Below, one piece after another: positions 18,051-27,600 of a stretch of DNA of 64,000 nucleotides; position 1 is the stretch's first letter; the number at the start of each line of letters is the position of its first letter. The DNA is from Oceanitalea stevensii. GTDB taxonomy: Bacteria > Actinomycetota > Actinomycetes > Actinomycetales > Actinomycetaceae. The notes under the pieces were generated by a model that was given only the letters and a program-made list of their open reading frames with translations, was not told the DNA's origin and did not search any database. The stretch lies in the NCBI RefSeq assembly GCF_014837105.1, contig NZ_JACSPO010000005.1, positions 168,368-232,367 on the forward strand, read 5' to 3'. Made by a program: the position numbers and the translations under genes.

Positions 18051-19180
18051 CGTCCGACCTCGACCCAGGTCCGGGAGGCGGCGGAGCGGACGACGGCGTC
18101 GGCCAGCAGGGTGGCGCGCAGCCCGTCGTCGAAGGTCGGCAGCCCGTCGACGGACTCGCCGGCGATGGTGCGGGCGGTGTCCGCGACGAAGCTGGAGAAG
18201 CACTCCTGGTAGCCCTGCGGGTGCCCGGCGGGCACGCGGGCGTACTGCGCGGCGGGGCCGGAGAGGGTGTCGGGGTCACGCACGAGCAGGCGTGAGCCGT
18301 CGCGGGCGCCGTGCCACAGCTTCTCCGACTCCTCCTGGTCGAAGGCGATGGTCGAGGAGGCCCCGGAGACCTCGAGGAACAGGCGGTTCTTCCGGCCGGG
18401 TGAGACCTGGGAGATGGTGGCCGTGCCGACGACCCCCTTCTCGGTCTCGAGCTGGAGGGCGACGAGGTCCTCGGTGTCGACCGTCGCCCGGTCCGTGCCT
18501 CGCTCGGCGTTGACGGTGGCGCTGGTCGCGCTGACGGCGGAGATGCGGTCCCCGGTGACGAACTCGAGGAGGTCGCACCAGTGGGAGCCGATGTCCCCGA
18601 AGGCGCGGGTCGCCCCGCCGAGGCGGGCGTCGACCCGCCAGTTGTCGTCCTCCGGCCCGGCGAGCCAGTCCTGGAGGTAGGAGCCGTGGGCGAGGACGAC
18701 ACGGCCGAGCTCGCCGCGCCGGACCATCTCGCGGGCCTCGCGGACCATCGGGTGGAAGCGGTAGACGAAGGGCACCGCGCCGACGAGACCGGCAGCCGCG
18801 GCGGCCTCGCGCATCTGCGCGGCGTCCTCCGGGGTGGTGGCGAGCGGCTTCTCGCACACGACGTGCTTGCCGGCGGCGAGCGCTCGCATGGTCAGCTCGT
18901 GGTGCAGGTAGTTGGGCGTGCAGACGTGGATGACGTCGACGTCGTCGGAGGCGAGGAGCTCGTCGACGTCGCTGAACAGTCGCGTGGCGAGGAGCTCGTC
19001 GGCGGCCTGCGCGGAGCGCCCCTCGCTGCTCGCCACCACCCCGACGACCTCTCCGCCGTTCACCCGCACGGCGCGCGCGTGCACGCCGCCCATGAATCCG
19101 GCTCCGACAATTCCTGCGCGGTAGCTGCCAACGCTGGCAGCCTCGCGTCCCCGGTCTGCTGTGACCCCCGTAACAGGCAT
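18047..19180 (-). CDS. Gfo/Idh/MocA-family oxidoreductase (ThuB/inositol-dehydrogenase-like), first gene of the sugar operon
   Basis: This 377-residue protein has an N-terminal NAD(P)-binding Rossmann fold (GIVGAGFMGGVHARA near residue 21), the family EKPLATT motif (around residue 115, containing the Lys that assists hydride transfer), then the alpha/beta substrate domain with HWCDLLEFVTG (the His/Asp pair typical of sugar members). It oxidises or reduces a sugar hydroxyl; in related ThuB and 3-keto-glycoside pathways the reaction is at C3, but the substrate here is unknown. It leads a seven-gene operon and overlaps the ABC ATPase by 4 bases. The ATG at 19180 is supported by TTGACA-N18-TACGGT ending 7 bases upstream. 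Confidence 0.93.
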   Translation of the reverse strand: MPVTGVTADRGREAASVGSYRAGIVGAGFMGGVHARAVRVNGGEVVGVVASSEGRSAQAADELLATRLFSDVDELLASDDVDVIHVCTPNYLHHELTMRALAAGKHVVCEKPLATTPEDAAQMREAAAAAGLVGAVPFVYRFHPMVREAREMVRRGELGRVVLAHGSYLQDWLAGPEDDNWRVDARLGGATRAFGDIGSHWCDLLEFVTGDRISAVSATSATVNAERGTDRATVDTEDLVALQLETEKGVVGTATISQVSPGRKNRLFLEVSGASSTIAFDQEESEKLWHGARDGSRLLVRDPDTLSGPAAQYARVPAGHPQGYQECFSSFVADTARTIAGESVDGLPTFDDGLRATLLADAVVRSAASRTWVEVGR

Positions 19181-19187
19181 GGCTAGG

Positions 19188-19217
19188 ACCGTACGGAGGA
19201 CTTAGGTCACATGTCAA
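19188..19217 (-). promoter_or_regulatory. Promoter of the sugar operon (TTGACA-N18-TACGGT, leaderless)
   Basis: On the reverse strand a perfect -35 TTGACA (19212-19217) and -10 TACGGT (19188-19193) are 18 bases apart. The -10 ends 7 bases before the ATG at 19180. It is the best promoter in the window by eye. Confidence 0.75.
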
Positions 19218-19252
19218 GCAAAAGCCGCAATATCAACATCGGACATGTGGTC
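19205..19252. promoter_or_regulatory. Inverted pair of GGTCACATGTC-type sites over the operon promoter
   Basis: GGTCACATGTC (19205-19215) and GACATGTGGTC (19242-19252) are inverted copies that match at 9 of 11 positions, and the first covers the -35 box. This is the arrangement of a repressor-operator pair acting in the divergent interval between the sugar operon and the esterase gene. The regulator is not in the window. Confidence 0.45.
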
Positions 19253-19418
19253 GACAATTACGTCAGGCCATCCGACAAAAGTCCGGGTCCGCTCGCCCCA
19301 CCGGCCGGCCCGACACATACTGCGGCGCAGCGCTCATCGACCGTGCGCGCGAGCCGATCATCCGAGGGGATGGCCGACCCGCCCCGGGTCGTCGTCCCTC
19401 ACACCATCGGGAGTGCCT

Positions 19419-21014
19419 GTGTACCGCCGTCTCGTCCGCGCCGCCGTCGTCGGACTCGCCGCGATCGGGCTGGTGGCGGCCGGCGCCCTCGCGCCCGCGT
19501 CGGCCGACTCCACCGGCGGCTCGGGGGGCTCGCGGACCAACCGGCTCGACGTCCCGTTCACCTCCAGCGGCTACCGGTCGAGCTACCACATCTTCGCCGC
19601 GGGCCTGGACTGGTCACGCCCCGTGGGCCTGCTCGTCTACACCGACGGCTCGGGCGGTCTGGGGCTGGACCAGCCGAACAGCGACTTCCTCCTGGACGCC
19701 GACGGCAGCAAGGGCCTGGTCGCCGTCGCGCGGAAGCACAACATGCTCCTCGTGACCCCCGAGGCCCCCGGGCCGGACTGCGACGACTCCGACAACTGCT
19801 GGTACGACGTCGCGCACGCCCCGGGCAAGGCGCGCTGGTCCTCCGACCTCCTCGCCCGGGTGAAGTCCCAGTACGACATCGACCTCGATCGCGTCGTCAT
19901 CGCCGGCTACTCCTCCGGCGCGCAGTGGGCCACCCGCTTCTTCCTGCCCGCCCACGGCGAGGCGCACTCGGTCGACCTCGCGATCGCCATCTCCTACGGC
20001 GGCTCGCCCGTGGGCACCGCCCGGTTCTCGCCCGGCTACAAGGCCTCGACCGTCGTCTCCTTCGACACCGGGACGGCGGACGAGGACGGGTACACGACCA
20101 AGCCGTGGGGCGCCCGCGGCGGGTACAGCTGGTACACCCGCAACGGCTTCACCACGGACGCGACGTGGGTGGCCCGCGAGGACCACTACCGCTGGGGCCA
20201 GTTCGCCCCGATCGTCGACCGCGAGATCCGGCAGCACCTGGGCGGCGCGCCCAGGCCGAGCACCCCGAAGGTGCGCGCGATCCCGGCCGAGGACGGCAGC
20301 AGCACGCGTGACATCGTCGACGGCGGGATCGGTGGCCAGGGCAACGTCTACCATCTGGCCGACAGCTTCTCGGGCAGCGCCCGGTACGTCTTCCAGTACG
20401 GCAACACCGGCGGGCGCAGCTACGTCGGCGACTGGGACGGCGACGGCCGGGACTCCCTCGCCTACCGGGTGGGCAAGACCTTCTTCATCCGCGACATCAC
20501 CAGCGCCGGCGCCCCCACGCGGGCGATCGACTACGGCCGTGCCGGGGACGCCGTCCACGTGGGCGACTGGGACGGCGACGGCGTGGACACCTTCACCGTG
20601 CGCCGCGGCCAGACGTACCACGTGAAGAACTCCGTCCAGGGCGGGGACGCGGACCACGTCATCCACTACGGCCGCGAGCAGGACACCATCCTCGTCGGCG
20701 ACTGGGACGGCAACGGCCGCGACACCTTCGCCGTGCGCCGCGGCAAGATCTACCACCTGAAGAACGCCATCCGCGGCGGGGACGCCGACCACGTCGTCAG
20801 CTACGGACGGGCCGACGACGACGTGTACGTCGGGGACTGGGACGGCGACAGCCGCGACACCCTCACGGTCCGCCGCGAGCGCACCTACTACGTGAAGAAC
20901 GCGATCCGCGGCGGGGACGCGGACGTCGTCCTGAAGTACGGCCGCGACGAGGACACCACGCTCGTGGGCGACTGGAACGGCGACGGCAAGGACACCCTCG
21001 GCATCCGCCGCTGA
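19419..21014 (+). CDS. Secreted alpha/beta hydrolase (PHB-depolymerase/feruloyl-esterase-like) with C-terminal five-repeat domain
   Basis: This 531-residue protein starts at a GTG at 19419 that has GGGAG upstream and is followed directly by a signal peptide (YRRLVRAAVVGLAAIGLV, cleavage near PASA-DS); further upstream the frame is not gene-like. Residues about 30-275 form an LpqC-like alpha/beta hydrolase with the nucleophile elbow GYSSGAQWA. GLLVYTDGSGG and LLVTPEAPGPDC fit the oxyanion region. Residues 290-531 hold five 45-residue GDWDGDGxDT repeats, the same domain as in the neighbouring GH3, phosphoesterase and giant ThuA proteins, though more diverged than in those three. It probably de-esterifies plant or microbial polysaccharide outside the cell. 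Confidence 0.85.
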   Translation: MYRRLVRAAVVGLAAIGLVAAGALAPASADSTGGSGGSRTNRLDVPFTSSGYRSSYHIFAAGLDWSRPVGLLVYTDGSGGLGLDQPNSDFLLDADGSKGLVAVARKHNMLLVTPEAPGPDCDDSDNCWYDVAHAPGKARWSSDLLARVKSQYDIDLDRVVIAGYSSGAQWATRFFLPAHGEAHSVDLAIAISYGGSPVGTARFSPGYKASTVVSFDTGTADEDGYTTKPWGARGGYSWYTRNGFTTDATWVAREDHYRWGQFAPIVDREIRQHLGGAPRPSTPKVRAIPAEDGSSTRDIVDGGIGGQGNVYHLADSFSGSARYVFQYGNTGGRSYVGDWDGDGRDSLAYRVGKTFFIRDITSAGAPTRAIDYGRAGDAVHVGDWDGDGVDTFTVRRGQTYHVKNSVQGGDADHVIHYGREQDTILVGDWDGNGRDTFAVRRGKIYHLKNAIRGGDADHVVSYGRADDDVYVGDWDGDSRDTLTVRRERTYYVKNAIRGGDADVVLKYGRDEDTTLVGDWNGDGKDTLGIRR

Positions 21015-21036
21015 ACGAGAACGGTGACTCCGTCGC

Positions 21037-21058
21037 GACCCTCGGCTCACCCGAGGTC
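21037..21058 (+). terminator. Weak stem-loop after the esterase gene
   Basis: GACC-CTCGG-CTCAC-CCGAG-GTC forms an 8-bp stem with one bulged C, 22 bases after the stop at 21014. It is the only structure seen between the esterase and GH3 genes and has no U-tract. Confidence 0.35.
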
Positions 21059-21108
21059 TGGCACCCTCCAGCACCTACCGTCCGCGCGACTGCAGTGCTA
21101 GACATAGA

Positions 21109-21124
21109 CGTGACGCAGGTCACA
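21109..21124. promoter_or_regulatory. CRP/GlxR-like site upstream of the GH3 gene
   Basis: CGTGA-N6-TCACA matches the TGTGA-N6-TCACA consensus at all but the first base. It lies 38 bases before the ATG at 21163, suggesting cAMP-dependent carbon control of the glycosidase. Confidence 0.55.
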
Positions 21125-21162
21125 AACTGTGTCCTGTGCGTGACATCGGGGGGTACTCCAGC

Positions 21163-24100
21163 ATGCGCACGTTCACCTATCGCCGAGCGGTTCCGGTCGG
21201 AGCCCTGGCACTCGCGCTCATCGCAGGGATGAGCGTCGCACCACAGGGAGCTCGAGACGCGGCGGCACAGACCGACCTGCCGTGGATGGACACCTCCCTG
21301 TCGCCCGAGGAGCGGGCAGATCTCCTGATCGACGCCATGACCCTGGACCAGAAGATTCAGCAGATCTCCAACGAACCTGTCTACAACGAGGACCTGGACG
21401 TCGACGGCGATCCGGACACCGACGACCGCACCCGGTGGGACTGCGACTTCACCCCGGTCGGTCGCCACATCGAGGGGATCCCGGAGCTCGGCATCCCCGA
21501 CTTCCGCCAGGCCAACGGCGGCACGGGAATCCGAGGGGGCGACTGCGTCCCCGAACCCGTCGCCACAGCCCTGCCCGCCCAGGTCGCCTCCGCGGCAACC
21601 TTCAACTCCGACATCGCCTACGAGTGGGGCGAGCTCCTCGACGTCGAGCTCCGGTCGTGGGCGCACCATGCCCTGTGGGGCCCGGGGATGAACCTCATCC
21701 GCACCCCGTACGGCGGCCGCAACAACGAGTACTTCAGTGAGGACCCGTACCTCACCGGTGTGATGGCCTCCGAGATCATCAGGGGCGTCCAGGCCCGGGG
21801 AGTGAGCCACGCGACGGCGAAGCACTTCGCGGCCAACGAGTCGGAGTACCAGTTCGAACGGTGGACCTCCGCCAACCGCGTGCCGTCGCGGGCGATGCAC
21901 GAGCTCTACCTGCTGCCCTTCGAGATGGCGGTCAAGGACGCTGACGTCGCCTCGATCATGTGCGCCTACCCGCACGTCAACCACAGCTACAACTGCGACA
22001 GCATCCCGCTCCTGCAGGACACGCTGCGCGACCGGTGGGGCTTCGACGGCTACGTCTACTCCGACCGGCGCGCGCAGCAGAGCACCGTCGCCTCGGTCCT
22101 CGCCGGCGTGAACGTCGAGCTCGATGAGACCGCCGAGTGGTACACCCCCGAGCTCATCAAGGCCGCCATCGCGGACGGCGAGATCACGGAGGAGCACATC
22201 GACGGGCTCCTGCGGGAGCGGTACATCGTGATGTTCGAGTACGGCGACTTCGAGGACCCGCACACCGAGTTCCTCTGGGACGAGCTCGACCCGCTCATCG
22301 AACGGGGCGGTGAGCACGCCGAGCTGGCCAAGCAGGCGGCCGCGGAGAGCCTCGTGCTCCTGCGCAACGACGAGGACGTGCTCCCCCTCGACGCCGACGC
22401 GATCGACTCGATCGCGCTGATCGGCGCGGAGTGGTTCGCCGGTGAGGCGACCCTTCCGCCTCGCAGCGGCAACCGCGAGGAGAACATCTCGGTCATCGAG
22501 CCCTACCAGGTGACTCCTGAGGAGGGCCTTGAGGAGGTGCTCGAGGACCTCGACTCCGACGCGACGGTGACCTACAACAGCGGTGACTCCACCGCGGAGG
22601 CCGTGGAGCTCGTCGAGGACTCCGACGTCACGATCCTCATGATCGGCGACGTCGCCCGCGAGACCTGGGACAAGAACAGCAACTGGCGCGAGGAGAACCC
22701 GGGCGGCGGCACCAACGGTGCGGAGAACGAGATCCCGGACATCGACCTCCCGTCGGTCGAGGGGACCAACCAGGTGCTGCTCATCGAGCGGGTGCTGGAC
22801 GCCGACCCCGACACCATCGTCGTCGCCAAGACACAGGGGCAGGTCAACATGCCTCGCCTGGAGGACATGCACACGCTGGTGCAGGCCTGGTACCCGGGCC
22901 AGGAGGACGGCGCGGTCGTCGCCGAGGCGCTCTTCGGCGTCACCAACTTCTCGGGCAAGCTGCCGGTGACCATCGGGTCCACCGACCGCGAGGCGGCCTT
23001 CGCCACCGAGCTGCAGTACCCGGGCCGGCTCGAGGACACCGGAGTTCCCGGTGGCATCGGTCGTGACCCGCTGTGCAACGACGAGGACGAGACCCCGCCC
23101 TGTGAGGAGTCCGGACCGGCACCGCAACGCGTGGTGCGGTACCTGGAGAACCTCGAGATGGGGTACCGCTGGTACCAGGCCAACGACCTCGAGCCGGAGT
23201 TCCCCTTCGGCTTCGGCCTGTCGTACACGACCTTCGAGTACTCCGACCTCAGCGTCACGACGTCGCAGACCGGCGGGTCCCACTCGTTGCACATCGACTT
23301 CACGGTGACCAACACCGGCGACGTCGCGGGCGCCGAGGCCGCGCAGGTCTACCTCACGCTGCCGGCCGAGGCCGAGGAGCCGCCCAAGCGGCTCGTCGGC
23401 TTCGACAAGCCCTACCTGGAGCCGGGCGAGAGCGAGCGGGTCTCGGTCGTCCTCGACGAGTCGGCCTCCAACCACCCGCTGTCCTACTTCGCCCCGGACC
23501 ACCCGAACGACCTCGCCAGGTGGGCCGAGGGTGACTGGGTCACCCCGGAGGGCACGTTCACGGTCCACGCGGGCTCGTCCTCGGCGGACACCCCGCTGAC
23601 CCAGGACGTCGTGCTCGAGGCCGAGGAGCCGCCGGCCCAGCGCTACGGCTTCTTCCTCTCGAACGACTGGACCGGTACGGCGCACTACGCGTTCCAGTAC
23701 GGCCGGTGGACCGACGAGGTGCTGATCGGTGACTGGAACGGTGACGGGACGGACTCGATCACCGTGCGCCGCGGCGCGGACTACTTCGTCAGCAACGCCC
23801 CGCGGGGCGGGGACGCCGATCGGGTGTTCCGCTACGGCAGGCCCGACGACGTCGTCCTGGTCGGTGACTGGGACGGCAACGGCGTCGACACGCTCGCGGT
23901 ACGCCGCGGCAAGACCTACCACGTGAAGAACTCCCTGCGCGGTGGTGACGCCGATGCTGTGATCCAGTACGGGCGGACCAACGATGCCGTCGTGGTCGGC
24001 GACTGGGACGGCAACGGCACCGACACCTTCGCGGTCCGCCGCGGCGCGACCTACTACGTGAAGAACTCTCTCCGCGGCGGCGCCGCCGACCGGGTGTTCG

Positions 24101-24330
24101 TCTACGGCCGGGCCGACGACATCACGTGGGCCGGCGACTGGGACGGCGACGGACGGGACACCTTCGCGATCCAGCGAGGCCGCGTGTTCCACGTCAACAA
24201 CTCGCTGTCCGGCGGTCCGGCGGACTTCGCGATCACCTACGGCCGCGTCGGCGACGAGGTCCTCGTGGGTGACTGGAACGGCGACGGGAGGGACAGCCTG
24301 GGCGTGCGCCGGGCGCCCGCGGTCGACTGA
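21163..24330 (+). CDS. Secreted glycoside hydrolase family 3 enzyme with C-terminal five-repeat domain
   Basis: This 1055-residue protein has a signal peptide over about residues 1-35. The GH3 N-terminal barrel covers about 40-330, with RQANGGTGIRGGDC, LWGPGMNLIRTPYGGRNNEY, the KHFAANESE substrate-binding motif and WGFDGYVYSDRRA, in which Asp301 is the expected nucleophile. The usual SDW is SDR here. The GH3 C-terminal sandwich (LLRNDEDVLPL, GKLPVTIG) and a fibronectin-III-like domain (about 696-800) follow, then five 45-residue repeats (about 833-1050). It most resembles bacterial beta-glucosidases/beta-xylosidases. ATG 21163 was chosen over an upstream GTG at 21136 because it sits directly before the signal peptide. 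A CRP/GlxR-like site precedes it and a strong terminator follows. Confidence 0.92.
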   Translation: MRTFTYRRAVPVGALALALIAGMSVAPQGARDAAAQTDLPWMDTSLSPEERADLLIDAMTLDQKIQQISNEPVYNEDLDVDGDPDTDDRTRWDCDFTPVGRHIEGIPELGIPDFRQANGGTGIRGGDCVPEPVATALPAQVASAATFNSDIAYEWGELLDVELRSWAHHALWGPGMNLIRTPYGGRNNEYFSEDPYLTGVMASEIIRGVQARGVSHATAKHFAANESEYQFERWTSANRVPSRAMHELYLLPFEMAVKDADVASIMCAYPHVNHSYNCDSIPLLQDTLRDRWGFDGYVYSDRRAQQSTVASVLAGVNVELDETAEWYTPELIKAAIADGEITEEHIDGLLRERYIVMFEYGDFEDPHTEFLWDELDPLIERGGEHAELAKQAAAESLVLLRNDEDVLPLDADAIDSIALIGAEWFAGEATLPPRSGNREENISVIEPYQVTPEEGLEEVLEDLDSDATVTYNSGDSTAEAVELVEDSDVTILMIGDVARETWDKNSNWREENPGGGTNGAENEIPDIDLPSVEGTNQVLLIERVLDADPDTIVVAKTQGQVNMPRLEDMHTLVQAWYPGQEDGAVVAEALFGVTNFSGKLPVTIGSTDREAAFATELQYPGRLEDTGVPGGIGRDPLCNDEDETPPCEESGPAPQRVVRYLENLEMGYRWYQANDLEPEFPFGFGLSYTTFEYSDLSVTTSQTGGSHSLHIDFTVTNTGDVAGAEAAQVYLTLPAEAEEPPKRLVGFDKPYLEPGESERVSVVLDESASNHPLSYFAPDHPNDLARWAEGDWVTPEGTFTVHAGSSSADTPLTQDVVLEAEEPPAQRYGFFLSNDWTGTAHYAFQYGRWTDEVLIGDWNGDGTDSITVRRGADYFVSNAPRGGDADRVFRYGRPDDVVLVGDWDGNGVDTLAVRRGKTYHVKNSLRGGDADAVIQYGRTNDAVVVGDWDGNGTDTFAVRRGATYYVKNSLRGGAADRVFVYGRADDITWAGDWDGDGRDTFAIQRGRVFHVNNSLSGGPADFAITYGRVGDEVLVGDWNGDGRDSLGVRRAPAVD

Positions 24331-24354
24331 CCACCTCGGGTCTCGGGACAACGA

Positions 24355-24393
24355 GAACGGCCCCAGCAGGCTCTCGCCGTGCTGGGGCCGTTC
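24355..24393. terminator. Strong bidirectional terminator between GH3 and tRNA-Arg
   Basis: GAACGGCCCCAGCA (24355-24368) pairs perfectly over 14 bases with 24380-24393, with an 11-base loop and a T-containing tail. It can end both the GH3 transcript and the tRNA-Arg transcript from the other strand. Confidence 0.88.
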
Positions 24394-24414
24394 TGTTCGC
24401 TGTCTCAAACGAAG

Positions 24415-24487
24415 TGCGCCCGGAGGGACTCGAACCCCCAACCTTCTGATCCGTAGTCAGATGCTCTATCCATTGAGCTACGGGCGC
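24415..24487 (-). tRNA. tRNA-Arg (anticodon ACG)
   Basis: The reverse strand folds as a complete cloverleaf: a 7-bp acceptor stem GCGCCCG/CGGGCGC, a D-arm with GCTCAATGGATAGAGC, an anticodon stem TCTGA/TCAGA with loop CTACGGA (anticodon ACG), and a T-arm GGGGGTTCGAGTCCCTC. The discriminator is A, and CCA is not encoded. ACG is read as ICG and decodes CGN arginine codons. Confidence 0.95.
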
Positions 24488-24511
24488 ATCAACCCCGGAG
24501 GGCCGAGAACG

Positions 24512-24541
24512 AGCATAGCCGTCCTACGCCGCCGGTGAAAA
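24512..24541 (-). promoter_or_regulatory. Probable tRNA-Arg promoter
   Basis: On the reverse strand TTTTCA (24536-24541) and TATGCT (24512-24517) are 18 bases apart, with the -10 about 24 bases before the mature tRNA 5' end. The rest of 24490-24607 shows no gene. Confidence 0.5.
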
Positions 24542-24607
24542 TCCCAGACCCCCTCCAGAGGCCGTGACTTTTACCACGCACCCCCGTCCCCCTCGCGTCC
24601 CCCCTTC

Positions 24608-24650
24608 GCCGACAGCTGGATCCCGCACCGGGCAGGATCCAGCTGTCGGC
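24608..24650 (-). terminator. Hairpin terminator of the phosphoesterase gene (dispersed hairpin family)
   Basis: GCCGACAGCTGGATCC (24608-24623) pairs perfectly with 24635-24650 around an 11-base loop, 15 bases past the stop at 24666. The arm sequence is intermediate between the CCGACAGCCGGATTC and CCGACAGCTGAGTTG subtypes. Confidence 0.82.
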
Positions 24651-24665
24651 GCATGGGGTGGGTGG

Positions 24666-27600
24666 TCAGCCCGCCTTGGTGAGGGCGGTGACGTCCTTGG
24701 TCGAGCCGGCGGCGGCCGGGGCCTCGCCGCGGGGGCGGCGGACACCGATGGTGTCGCTGCCGTTGCCGTCCCAGTCGCCCACGTGCACCTCGTCGCCCTC
24801 ACGACCGAAGGTGACGACCGTGTCCGCGTCCCCGCCGCGCAGGGCGTTGTTCACGTGGTACGTCCGGCCGCGCTGCACGGCGAAGCTGTCACGCCCGTCG
24901 CCGTCCCAGTCGCCGGCAAGCACGACGTCGTCCGCCTTGCCGTAGGGGAAGACCACGTCCGCCGGTCCACCGGTCAGGGAGTTGCGCACGTGGTAGACCT
25001 GCCCGCGCCGCACCGCGAAGGTGTCTCCGCCGGCACCGTTCCAGCTGCCCACGAGCACCTCGTCGTCGGCGCGGCCGTAGCGGAAGACGGTGTCGGCATC
25101 GCCGGGGTTGAGGGAGTTCTTCACGTGGTACTCCGCCCCGCGGCGCACGGCGAAGGTGTCGGTCCCGTCGCCGTCCCAGTCGCCGACGAGGACGGTGTCG
25201 CCCTCGCGGCCGTAGCGGAAGACGTCGTCCGGAGCGCCACCGGCGACGCCGTTGGCCACGTGGAACTCGTTCCCGCGGCGGACCGCAACCGTGTCACGGC
25301 CGTCCGCGTCCCAGTCACCGATGTACACCTCGTCGGCCCACCGGCCGTACATGAAGTGGACGTCCGTGGACCCGCGCCACGTGTTGGAGAGGTGGAACTC
25401 CGCCGTCCGGCGGTCCACCGGCTCGGGCTCGGGCTCGGGCTCCGGCTCCGGCTCGGGCTCGGGCTCCGGCTCGTCGGTCTCCGCCGGCAGGACGAGCGGC
25501 AGCGAGGTGACGACGTTGCCGTCGTCGTCGGCCACGCGCGCGAACCACAGCTGGTCGACGTCGGTGGCCGCGAGCGGCACCGTGACGGCCTCACCCGGCG
25601 CCGCGGAGGCGGACACGACCTCCGTCGACGGCGCGGTGACCGCGAAGGCGGTCGGGCGCAGCGTCGTCGAGCGCACGAGGTCGATCTCGACGACGAGCTC
25701 CTCGTCCGTCGCGTCGTAGCGCGCGTTCTCCCCGCGGAACGCGGGCTCGTCGTAGCGCCACGCCTCGAAGGTCTCGAGCGTCGGGGAGTAGGCGTTGACG
25801 GCCATGAGCCCGGCGTCGAGGTCGAGCTGGAGGAGCCGCTGGAAACCGGTGTCGCGGTCGAGCATGTCCTCGCGGGTGACGGTCGGGTCCTCTGCCTGGG
25901 TGGAGCGGTAGCCCTGGTAGTCGGCGAGCATCTCGACGACGGTCCGCCCGGTGGCGCCGACGTTGCTCACGGCGACGACGTCGGGCGAGACCTCCGTCGC
26001 GTCGGTCTGCTCCCCGGTCACCGGGTCCCCGTACATGGTGGAGACGCCGTGGTAGTGACCGCCGAGGACGAGGAAGACGTTGTCGTTGGGCGCGACGACC
26101 GTCTCCCAGACGTCGTTGCCGGTGGCCGTGTAGCGGTTGTCGATGTCCTCGCGCTCACCGCTCGTGTGCAGGTAGGAGTGCACGCCGAGGACCACGCTGT
26201 GGTCCGGGTGCGCGGCCGCCTGCTCGGAGGCCCAGGCGAGCTGCTCGTCCGACGGGCGGTACGGGAGGCTGATGGAGAGGAAGTCCGTGCCGCCGGCGGA
26301 GAAGTAGTCGGTGTGCGCGGAGTTGTCCTCCGGCGCCCACGGCTCGCCGTACCAGGGCTCGTCCTCGTACATGCTCACCGGGAAGTAGTCGTTGTACTTG
26401 TCGTTGTTGTGGCCCCACATGTTGTCGTGGTTGCCCGGCAGCACGCCGTTGGGGATCTGGGCGTCGTTGAGCAGGCTCATGATGTCCTGCGCGGCCTGGA
26501 ACTCGCGGTCGGCCCGCTCCTCGGCGTTGTTGCCATTGATCCAGTTCTCGATGATGTCGCCGGTGAGGGTGTTGTAGCCGATGTGGCGGGCGTCGGCGTT
26601 GGCGACCACCCACGTGACCATCTGGCGGAAGACGTCCCGGAAGCCCTCGGCGAGGAACTGGGTGTCGGTCATGTGGTTGATGGCGACGTCGTAGCTGCCC
26701 GGGTCGGCGAAGGCGTTGTCCTGGACGCCCACCTCGTCGAGCAGGCCACCGCTGGTGCGGGGTCCGTCGATCACCATGACGTGGGCGACGCCGTCGACGA
26801 CCGCCGACGCCGGCACCTCGCCGACGAGCGTGAGGGCACCGTCGGCCGACGGGACGGCCGTCTCAAGCGGTTGCCACGCGCCGTCGGCCCAGAGCAGGAG
26901 CTGGAGCTCGTTGCGCGGGGTCGCCGTGCCTGTCCAGACGACCTCGACGGGCCCGTCGGTGGGGACCTCGAAGCGCTGGAAGGGGAAGCCGTCCGTACCG
27001 GTCACCTCGCCGGGCTCCTCGACGAGCTCCTCGCCGTCGACCTCGAGGGTCGCGGGCACGGCGTCGGGGCTCGCGCCCTGACGGACGACGACGTCGGCGG
27101 AGTCGCGCAGGTCGGCCACGCGGGCGGTGACCTCGAGGGACGTGCCGCCCTCGTCCGCCGTCGTCACGGTGGTGGCGCCGTCGTCGGCGGTGGAGACGGA
27201 CGGGGTGCCGGGGACGTGGTTGGTCTCCACGCTCACGGGGTCGAGCTCGCCGGGCAGCGGCTCGGTGGGGTCGACGTACTCGGCGTCACGCAGCTCGCCG
27301 GGGGTGCGCTCGGCGGTGACGACGAAGTCGAGCTCGTTGTCACCGGTCGCCTGGGCGCGGGTGTAGCTCTCGCCGAGGTCGTCCTTCGTCCAGTTCCGGG
27401 TCTCCTCACCGAGGCCGCAGGGGGTGTACCTGTCGACGGTGACGTCGTAGGAGGCAACGGCGTCGACGAGGGTGCCCTCGGCGTCGGTGATGTACATGCC
27501 GTAGCCGTCGGTCTGGTTGAGGCCGGTGGCGTAGACGCCGTCGGCGATGTCGCGCAGCGCGGCGGGGGCGCCGGTGGGGACACCGACGTAGGTCTCCCCG

